In this document: positions 57,136-64,000 of the stretch, piece after piece
Position numbering within the stretch: position 1 is the stretch's first letter
Layout of the letters: every line of letters begins with the position of its first letter
Virus record (IMG/VR): IMGVR_UViG_3300002153_000349
Location: 1 to 64,000 of that record
DNA: 64,000 nt
Origin: a virus
Strand: one strand, 5' to 3'
The notes under the pieces: model-generated
Told to the model about the DNA's origin: nothing
What the model saw: only the letters and a program-made list of their open reading frames with translations
The model's database searches: none
Made by a program: the position numbers and the translations under genes

Positions 57136-59925
57136 ATGTCATATCAGAATCTTAGATTTTTTGATAATAATTCTAATGAATTAAACTTAGACTACGACGG
57201 TACTTTAGGTTATTCTAAGGGAACTATATTTCTACCTGAAATATCAACGGGCCTATATGAAACTTTAAACCTATATGTGTTAGAAGAAGTAAGGGATGAA
57301 TTAGATAATCAAAGGTTTGTACATCCCATATCAGTTGACGCAAATAAGAATACACTTAAATTTAAATTTACCACGGAATATGGAGAAAGTACAGACATAT
57401 TTCTTTATAGTGGTAAAATGAATAATGGTGATTATGATGTAAATGTAGATTCGTTTCAAATCAGTGAGATGAGAGACAATACATTTTATAATGGCATTGA
57501 TGCAAATGGTTTTAAACTAGTTCCATTAAATGCAGCAGCATTACAGCCACAGGCATGTCTTGCTAACATCGCACTGAGTTCAGAAAAAGAAGGATTTCAT
57601 ATTAGAAAACTAGAAGTTTATGCTACTGAGAATGGAACTGACGTAAAGGTTGCAGAAATTAAAGTTTACGGTGAAGTGGTTGGTGAAGATGAAAGACTGA
57701 AAACCCTTTTAACCAATATGGCACTTAATCTTACTGAGATGGATTATTTAATATTTAGAGATTCTGATATTAAAGATCTTGGTGTAGATTATAAATTATT
57801 AAATACGAAGAGAAAGGAACTTTTATTACAGGCTTCTACTATTAAACCGTTTATAGGAACATATAAAGCCCTATTAGGCGTTATAGATTTCTTTGGATAT
57901 AGTAATGTAAGTCTTAGAGAATATTGGTTAAATATAAATGAACAATCTGAAGGTTTTGGAAAAATGATAGTTGTTCCTGTTGCTAATCAAACTGAAGTTG
58001 GTTTTTTAGCAAAGAAAAGTAAAAATACAAATCTTCCTAATTCTAATCAAAAAAAGACTTCTAGGTTTTCATTAGCGTATAGACTAAATATTCCTACTGG
58101 AAAACTAAATGAATTTGATTTACCAGAAGTAGAAGAAATTTCAGACTTTTCGCCAGACGAAATTTTAATAAAGTTATATGCTTTAAAGCGTAAACTACAG
58201 AGAGAATATCTACCTCTTAATGCAAAGATCGTGGATATTACAGCAGAGGGTGATTACTTCGACGGAGTAAATCAAAGAGTTTGGAATAATCAACACCAAA
58301 TACATGCACAATATGCTGGACAAGACGTACATTATGATATATTTCCAGATGTTAAATCAATTTATATAGAAGATCTTAGGAAAGTAGATTATAGACTAGA
58401 AGGTCGTAATCAAAAGATAGAGGTTTTTAATAAAACAGAAAGAAATGAATTAGAAGATTCTATTAGATCTTTCTATACAAGTTGGCATGACGAAGATATG
58501 TCTTCACATAATACGATGGCAGGAATTCCTATCGGAGCTCCTATTATATTAACAGGAACTTCTCTTAAAGATACATGGGATGATGCAAATTTTACGTTCA
58601 TAGATGCAAACGACACTGACGATGATGCCAATGTTTTACATTCTCCACTCGGACAACCTCCATACATTACCCTGCAAGATCCTTTCTTAACATGGGATGA
58701 TTGGTGGAAAAGAAGTGTATATGAAATTGAATGGATAATTAAAGGTCCTAGAGGTTACTCTAAAAATATTAGAGGATCCATTGACAACTGGTACACATTA
58801 CCAATCATACTTCCATATATAGGTGAGTATACGATTGATGTTGCTTTTTGGGATTTGTATAATGTTAGAAGCATTAGTCACAATGAAAAGGTAATAGTTA
58901 AATCTAAGAACGTTGAGGTATATGGAATGTATCAGAAACTTACACCTGAATTAGATTGGGCAAATTATAAATATCAATGGGATGAAGCAGGTTCTTCATG
59001 GGAATGGGGTAGAGAAAACCTAAATACCGTCGAAGAAAGTATTGCTACATATTACATAACCCTCGATAGAGCTAATTATTTACACGATGAGGAAGACGGT
59101 AATGAATTTTCAATAGTAAGAAGATTTGCTGATTCTACAACTCCGACTGGATTTAACGAAACAACAGGTCCATATCAGTGGAAATCACTAAGAAAACAAA
59201 TATGGAACGATGGTCCTGAAATATGCTGGGATCAAACTAGAGTCGGACCTGATTTAAATTCTTCTTTTAAAGTAGAATTAAACGGTGCTAACAATGGAAC
59301 TATATCTATTTCACAGTTAGATCCCTTTACAGATCTTGAAATAGTGGAAGCATATACTCCAACTGCAACATACCCTACATCCAATACTGACTTTGTTGCC
59401 TGGGAAAATTTAAAGGATGAATTAAATAATTTAAATCCTAATCAATACCCTATTTTTACTAAATTCAATTGGAATCCGATATATAAAGATATTGACGGAA
59501 ATATAATAAACAATTTTGATGGAGCAGATACGTGCGATTATATGCTAGTAGTGTCTAAACAACCTAATCAAGTATATGATTTTTATAACGTAACGACAAC
59601 CACTGGGATTATAGATCCTGCTAGTTTTGTTAAATATCAGGCGTACAATCCTAGTTTTAATGACTCTTATGTAATAGACGATCACGGTACTATAAATCTA
59701 TTAAATCATATGACTTTTTCTTATGACTTGACTAAAATGCCAGGTATAATAAATCAGAAATGGAGATTGATAAATAATAGTGTAAAAAAAGAAGATATAT
59801 ATTATGATAATCAGTGGCTGACATACTTATTTGACACAAAGGGAGAGTATAGTATTGAGCTTGAATTAACTGATTTGAACGGAAATAAAAACATAACAAG
59901 AAAAAACATCTTAACAATTAAATAA
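57136..59925 (+). CDS. Large baseplate wedge protein (gp7-like, with tail protein I-like region)
   Basis: At 929 residues and directly after gp6-like, the gene sits where T4 gp7 does. The region of about residues 224-275 (LLNTKRKELLLQASTIKPFIGTYKALLGVIDFFGY in blocks) resembles the helical part of tail protein I, which contacts gp6-type wedges. Trp/Asp-rich beta segments follow, and the end (GEYSIELELTDLNGNKNITR) looks like a PKD/Ig-type domain. Assignment rests on size, order and this short region. Confidence 0.65.
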   Translation: MSYQNLRFFDNNSNELNLDYDGTLGYSKGTIFLPEISTGLYETLNLYVLEEVRDELDNQRFVHPISVDANKNTLKFKFTTEYGESTDIFLYSGKMNNGDYDVNVDSFQISEMRDNTFYNGIDANGFKLVPLNAAALQPQACLANIALSSEKEGFHIRKLEVYATENGTDVKVAEIKVYGEVVGEDERLKTLLTNMALNLTEMDYLIFRDSDIKDLGVDYKLLNTKRKELLLQASTIKPFIGTYKALLGVIDFFGYSNVSLREYWLNINEQSEGFGKMIVVPVANQTEVGFLAKKSKNTNLPNSNQKKTSRFSLAYRLNIPTGKLNEFDLPEVEEISDFSPDEILIKLYALKRKLQREYLPLNAKIVDITAEGDYFDGVNQRVWNNQHQIHAQYAGQDVHYDIFPDVKSIYIEDLRKVDYRLEGRNQKIEVFNKTERNELEDSIRSFYTSWHDEDMSSHNTMAGIPIGAPIILTGTSLKDTWDDANFTFIDANDTDDDANVLHSPLGQPPYITLQDPFLTWDDWWKRSVYEIEWIIKGPRGYSKNIRGSIDNWYTLPIILPYIGEYTIDVAFWDLYNVRSISHNEKVIVKSKNVEVYGMYQKLTPELDWANYKYQWDEAGSSWEWGRENLNTVEESIATYYITLDRANYLHDEEDGNEFSIVRRFADSTTPTGFNETTGPYQWKSLRKQIWNDGPEICWDQTRVGPDLNSSFKVELNGANNGTISISQLDPFTDLEIVEAYTPTATYPTSNTDFVAWENLKDELNNLNPNQYPIFTKFNWNPIYKDIDGNIINNFDGADTCDYMLVVSKQPNQVYDFYNVTTTTGIIDPASFVKYQAYNPSFNDSYVIDDHGTINLLNHMTFSYDLTKMPGIINQKWRLINNSVKKEDIYYDNQWLTYLFDTKGEYSIELELTDLNGNKNITRKNILTIK

Positions 59926-59926
59926 A

Positions 59927-60481
59927 ATGGCAAGTATTACAACAATTTTAGGAACGCACTCACTTTCTTCTTCGAGACTTACTATCAATAACAATTTTGA
60001 TAATGTAAATGATGAATTAGGATTAATTGCAAATGTTCTAGACACGACAAGTTCTACGTTATCTTTAACTGGAGCTATTACGGCAGGTACACTGTCCGTA
60101 AACACAGGTACATTAACTACATTTAACGTAACCGCATCTTCATTAGAAGCAGGTGTCGAAGCTACGTTTAAAGAAAATGTTATCTTAGAAAAAGGATTAC
60201 AGCATTCTATTGCAGACACTGTTAATTTTCCAACTGGAAATCCAACACTAGGAGCTTACATATATACTGGATCCACGGATCTTATATTAGGAGATTCTAA
60301 TGCTGGACAAACTTTAACTATAATCGCATCAGCAGCATTTGCTATAGCAAGTGCAAGTTTAGCGAATATACATGGAGTTACAACTGAAGTAACCGTTTCA
60401 CAGAATGGTAGCATTAGTTTGATAGGAGGCATTAACAATAAGTGGTGGATTACAAGTTCACATAACGCTATAATTTCGTAA
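59927..60481 (+). CDS. Tail fibre or baseplate protein (184 aa)
   Basis: It opens with MASITTILGTHSLSSSRLTINNNFDNVNDELG, a start common in phage fibre and baseplate proteins. A Thr/Ser/Ala-rich beta region (TLSLTGAITAGTLSVNTG) and an end SLIGGINNKWWITSSHN suggest a short fibre or knob. It starts one base after the gp7-like stop. The role is inferred from composition and place. Confidence 0.6.
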   Translation: MASITTILGTHSLSSSRLTINNNFDNVNDELGLIANVLDTTSSTLSLTGAITAGTLSVNTGTLTTFNVTASSLEAGVEATFKENVILEKGLQHSIADTVNFPTGNPTLGAYIYTGSTDLILGDSNAGQTLTIIASAAFAIASASLANIHGVTTEVTVSQNGSISLIGGINNKWWITSSHNAIIS

Positions 60482-60505
60482 CATAAAAATAAAACAATAG
60501 ATTAG

Positions 60506-62491
60506 ATGGCTACACCACTAATAAGGATTCCACAGGAACAGGGAGGTACGATGTATGCTTTTGCTAACTCAGCAAGGGATTTGACGCGTGCTTATTATAA
60601 TCCAGATATTAATTTTGAATTTTCTAAATTTGCATTGCTAGACTTGCCAGTATATGCAGATGCTAATTTAAGTGATCCCAATGACCCTAGTACAGGACCT
60701 AACTATATTAACTATACGAATTTATTCGAAGGAGGTGGTGGTGAAAATGCTAGTGCTTATAGCGACATAGCACATGATGGTAACGGTAATGTTCATTTCG
60801 CACAGACTTTTCAAAGTTACGCACTTAATTTAGAGAACATGTTACTTAACCCTGAGGTTAATGACGATTTTGATGATGTATTGTTTCAAAGTGATGCAGA
60901 AAAAATATTCTTTAAATACTTATATCATATAAATGCAATAAGAGTTAGAACTGCAACTTCACAAGAAGTTTCAACAGGATATTCTAGAATGATTGAGTTA
61001 GATGATTCTACTCAGTCTGGTTCTGAATATAGTCAAGTTATAAAATATATCGGAAACATCGATGTAACTAACGATAAGAATTACAAAGGACAACAATATA
61101 ACGAAATATTTGTTAATGTTCCTTCTTCTGTAGGATATACCCCTGAAGTTTTATTAGAAACATCTAAATTTAATACTAATAATATTAAGTTTGTACCGGG
61201 TTCTGAAATTGAAGGAAGAACAAGTGATGATATTCATCCAGATCCTTTCTTAAGTTTAGAATCTTATGCAGATCAATCCGATGGAACTTATAATACAGAT
61301 GAAAATGAAATACCCACGTTTGGAATTGATTTTAATGCAAGTGCATATTCAAAAATCATAAATGATCCAAAACTAAATTCAGTATTAGATTATTCTAAAA
61401 GAGGTGGAGATTTTAGGTTTAACGCTATTTTAGTATACTATGACATCTACTCAAAATCCAATATTGGAAATAAAGCGACTAACCTATATGGTATAATTTT
61501 ATTAGATAACTGGAAAGAAGATACGTCTAATGATGGATGGTATATTCCAGAATTAACTAAATACAAACCGAATGAGGTTACGGGTCTTAATGGTAATGCA
61601 TTCGCACTTAAATTAAATCTTAAGTTTAATTCTGCCCTAGATAACGTAGGAATAGAGAAGAATATTAATGATTATTCTACTTTCTCAATGGATATTTTCT
61701 TAGACACGACCAGTGCTTTAGAAAATGCGGTTCAATTATTAAGAGATGCTAATACAAGATACAATGATATTTCTAAGAAAGTTGAAATGTTAGAAAGTTT
61801 CTTTTTAAGTTCTGAAAGTTTACAAGGAATATCTAAAAGATTAGATAATATAGAGCAAGATGTTGAAAACGCTACTCTTAATTTCCAAGATGAAAGAAGT
61901 CTTTTAGACTTGATAACAAACACCAACTCTAGGTTAAATCAGGTTATATCTGGTGTAATCCCGGCAGAGATACAATATAATACAGACGTTCTAGAATCAG
62001 GTAACACAGGAGTCTCTATTGATAAATCAAGTAATGGTAAAGTTAAAATTAGTTGTGTAAATTATGGTTATTCTTTAGGACAAGCTTATGTATATGACAC
62101 TGTAACTTCTGCTAATGAAAGAGAATTATCAGCTGATTCTATGTTTTTACCGGATGAAGCTGGTACAAAGGCAGTATGGCAAAGACTTAAAGAGTTTGAT
62201 AATTTAGTTAGAATATACACAGACCAATCACAGAGCTTTGATTCTAACCTGAATATATACTTAGATGATACAATAACAAACTGGAAAAAAGGCCAAGTTG
62301 TTAGAGTAACTTTTAAAAATAAAATAAAAAACTTATCAACGCATTATATAACACTGTGGACTGATAAGAGTAATGGATGGTCGCAGAAACTTTCTATTTC
62401 TTTATCGGACTTATTATCTAATAAACCATATATTGAAATAGTATGCGTAGATCCAGTAAATAAAACGTTTGAATACGATATCTTAAGATAA
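60506..62491 (+). CDS. Virion structural protein (661 aa), baseplate or fibre connector
   Basis: Beta-rich N-terminal domains (residues 1-410) are followed by a coiled-coil segment (about 435-485: LLRDANTRYNDISKKVEMLE, LDNIEQDVENA) and a C-terminal beta domain (VVRVTFKNKIKNLSTHYITLW). Position after the gp7-like gene suggests gp8- to gp10-type proteins, which link wedges and fibres. No specific homologue can be named. Confidence 0.6.
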   Translation: MATPLIRIPQEQGGTMYAFANSARDLTRAYYNPDINFEFSKFALLDLPVYADANLSDPNDPSTGPNYINYTNLFEGGGGENASAYSDIAHDGNGNVHFAQTFQSYALNLENMLLNPEVNDDFDDVLFQSDAEKIFFKYLYHINAIRVRTATSQEVSTGYSRMIELDDSTQSGSEYSQVIKYIGNIDVTNDKNYKGQQYNEIFVNVPSSVGYTPEVLLETSKFNTNNIKFVPGSEIEGRTSDDIHPDPFLSLESYADQSDGTYNTDENEIPTFGIDFNASAYSKIINDPKLNSVLDYSKRGGDFRFNAILVYYDIYSKSNIGNKATNLYGIILLDNWKEDTSNDGWYIPELTKYKPNEVTGLNGNAFALKLNLKFNSALDNVGIEKNINDYSTFSMDIFLDTTSALENAVQLLRDANTRYNDISKKVEMLESFFLSSESLQGISKRLDNIEQDVENATLNFQDERSLLDLITNTNSRLNQVISGVIPAEIQYNTDVLESGNTGVSIDKSSNGKVKISCVNYGYSLGQAYVYDTVTSANERELSADSMFLPDEAGTKAVWQRLKEFDNLVRIYTDQSQSFDSNLNIYLDDTITNWKKGQVVRVTFKNKIKNLSTHYITLWTDKSNGWSQKLSISLSDLLSNKPYIEIVCVDPVNKTFEYDILR

Positions 62492-62492
62492 T

Positions 62493-64000
62493 ATGAGCGC
62501 TAGCAATTCCATATCACATTTACTCGAACAGTTTCTAGAATTAAATACTAATTCACTAGAAACTTTCGAACGTATCAATGAGGCTATTTCAACCGACAAA
62601 GAAACGGTTACAATAGATTTATTCGATAATCGCACAGGAGAAATGACTGCAATTCAGATTCCAGCATTTGGATTTTTGAAAAGAGAAATTGAAAGAATTG
62701 ATAAGAACATGACTGCGATTAGCGGTTTAGATACTTCTAGTGCAAACGTAAAACTTAAAGATGGATCTTATAGAAGAATACATACTTCTAAATTAAAAGG
62801 ACCTTCCTTACCTATAAAATCTCTAGCGACTCCTAAGGAATTCAACACTCAATTAAATGATTTCTTTGAAGATTTCCTAAATCCTTTATTAACTATTAGC
62901 CTAGATGTTAAAGGACAGATTCCAGTAGATACTGAAAGAGTTTATACTGAAAGATTTATATTCGATCATGAAGACCTAGCATCTACTGAATCTTTTGATG
63001 AAGTTTTTAAAGGTCAAAATGATGTTAATTATTCTAAATTTATTTCTAAAATAAAAGAAGATGGTTTAAAATATAGAATAGATGCAGAGACGGTAGATAT
63101 GCCAATAAGATCTATTCAATACAATGGCCAATTAGATGTATTAAAAGTAGAAAATGTTCAAAAAACCTCTTTAATAGACGGAACTAGTCAAACTAAAACC
63201 GTAAAGGTTTACACTCTAAATAAATTAACGTATTCAGACTCTAATAAAGAGATGAAAGATACTGAAACTCTAAAAATTGGAGATTCATTAGTAGTAAATA
63301 CATCTGAGTACAATACAAGATATAAAGTAACCTCTATTGATTCTTCATCTTCACAAGTTGAACTATCTCTTTTAGAAGGTTATGCACCCATTAAGATAGC
63401 AGCAAACGCTCTCGCTATTTACAAAGACATTGATGTTTCCGTTTCTATAGATATTAAAGTTGGATTTAATGAAAGACAAGTTGTCTTTGTTAAACCAATT
63501 GATCCTATCTCTAAATTACCAGCTACTGATTTCTCACCAGGTGTTGCATTCTTTTCGAATGAACTTACTATTCAAAATGAAGATGGTATAGTTACTACAC
63601 TTGCTAAATATTATAAAGAAGAAGTTGCTGATTTTGGTCAATTTATTAAAGCACTTAAGGTTGATTACATTCCACCTGCGTCAGAAGGTCTAATCCCAGA
63701 TGCACCTGTAGTAGAAGTAGATAACTTTAAAGTAACACAAATTAATAAACACCTTACTCAAAACGCAAGCGTTGAACAAGTAAAAAAGATTAAATCTGAT
63801 AAAGTTAAAGCTAAAGAAGTTATTAAAAAGCTTGACACTACAATCAGAAAGAAAAGAAAATTAATTGCTACTAAAAAGTTCTCATCTAAAATAGAAAGAA
63901 ATAGAGAGAAAAATGAATTAGCTTCTATTATTAGAGAAAAGTCAGCTGAAACTAAAGTATTCTCTTCTAGCGTTAGTCAAATTAAAGCGATTGCAGAATC
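62493..64000 (+). CDS. Large virion structural protein, cut by window end
   Basis: The ATG at 62493 lies one base after the previous stop, and the frame is open to 64000 (502 codons visible). Residues 1-120 are mixed helical (SHLLEQFLELNTNSLETFE), the centre is beta-rich with Lys/Thr/Asp (VLKVENVQKTSLIDG, KIGDSLVVNTSEYNTRY), and the last 80 visible residues are a basic coiled coil (KAKEVIKKLDTTIRKKRKL). It is probably a baseplate or fibre protein. The C-terminus is outside the window. Confidence 0.75.
   Translation, partial: MSASNSISHLLEQFLELNTNSLETFERINEAISTDKETVTIDLFDNRTGEMTAIQIPAFGFLKREIERIDKNMTAISGLDTSSANVKLKDGSYRRIHTSKLKGPSLPIKSLATPKEFNTQLNDFFEDFLNPLLTISLDVKGQIPVDTERVYTERFIFDHEDLASTESFDEVFKGQNDVNYSKFISKIKEDGLKYRIDAETVDMPIRSIQYNGQLDVLKVENVQKTSLIDGTSQTKTVKVYTLNKLTYSDSNKEMKDTETLKIGDSLVVNTSEYNTRYKVTSIDSSSSQVELSLLEGYAPIKIAANALAIYKDIDVSVSIDIKVGFNERQVVFVKPIDPISKLPATDFSPGVAFFSNELTIQNEDGIVTTLAKYYKEEVADFGQFIKALKVDYIPPASEGLIPDAPVVEVDNFKVTQINKHLTQNASVEQVKKIKSDKVKAKEVIKKLDTTIRKKRKLIATKKFSSKIERNREKNELASIIREKSAETKVFSSSVSQIKAIAE

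Overview
The window reads as part of a large contractile-tailed (T4-type myovirus) phage genome. All genes recognised are on the + strand, tightly packed, with many ATGA or TAATG stop/start overlaps, in AT-rich DNA. Baseplate genes resembling T4 gp53, gp5, gp25, gp6 and gp7 are present. Several features point to a Bacteroidota, probably flavobacterial, host: starts are preceded by A-rich sequence rather than Shine-Dalgarno sites, there is a WN-rich lipoprotein of a flavobacterial type, and promoters do not look like E. coli ones. The host assignment is inference.

Layout. Positions 1-2385 are gene-poor and compositionally odd: a GC-rich island with a perfect 15-bp inverted repeat, and a roughly 700-bp non-coding stretch with five imperfect copies of a short motif. 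Positions 2400-10636 hold a lipoprotein, small membrane proteins, a LOG-family protein, an RNase H-like protein, a ClpC-like unfoldase, a thymidylate synthase-family enzyme with the cytosine-type Asp, a GT25 glycosyltransferase and ClpP. Positions 11393-23101 hold fibre genes (a coiled-coil fibre and a 1847-residue collagen-like fibre ending in an S74 self-cleaving chaperone), interleaved with glycosyltransferases. Positions 23255-26694 carry a 2OG-Fe(II) oxygenase, a two-domain glycosyltransferase and a dioxygenase with the active-site layout of animal procollagen lysyl hydroxylase. Positions 26702-42841 are a metabolic and small-gene region: ATP-grasp ligase, DEDDy exonuclease, DnaJ, ribosomal protein bS21, PhoH, RNase HII, glutamine amidotransferase, UV endonuclease, dCMP deaminase and many unknowns. 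Positions 42877-64000 are the baseplate/tail module, interrupted by an S1-domain protein and an amidoligase-like protein. The last gene runs off the window.

How the genes may work together. The most striking idea is a phage collagen-maturation pathway: a fibre with hundreds of Gly-X-Lys-Gly sites, a lysyl-hydroxylase-like enzyme and four or five glycosyltransferases, most of them next to the fibre gene. A second theme is control of host translation and proteostasis (bS21, an S1-like protein, ClpC, ClpP, DnaJ, and a family of four small proteins with UVR-like C-termini). A third is a set of proteins with N-termini like the T4 capsid-targeting sequence, which may be packaged in the head. Three shared regulatory signatures recur: a 66-bp promoter-like repeat (two exact copies and one diverged), a GATATATA(A/G) element near gene starts and after terminators, and a TTWAGTATAAT-like element.
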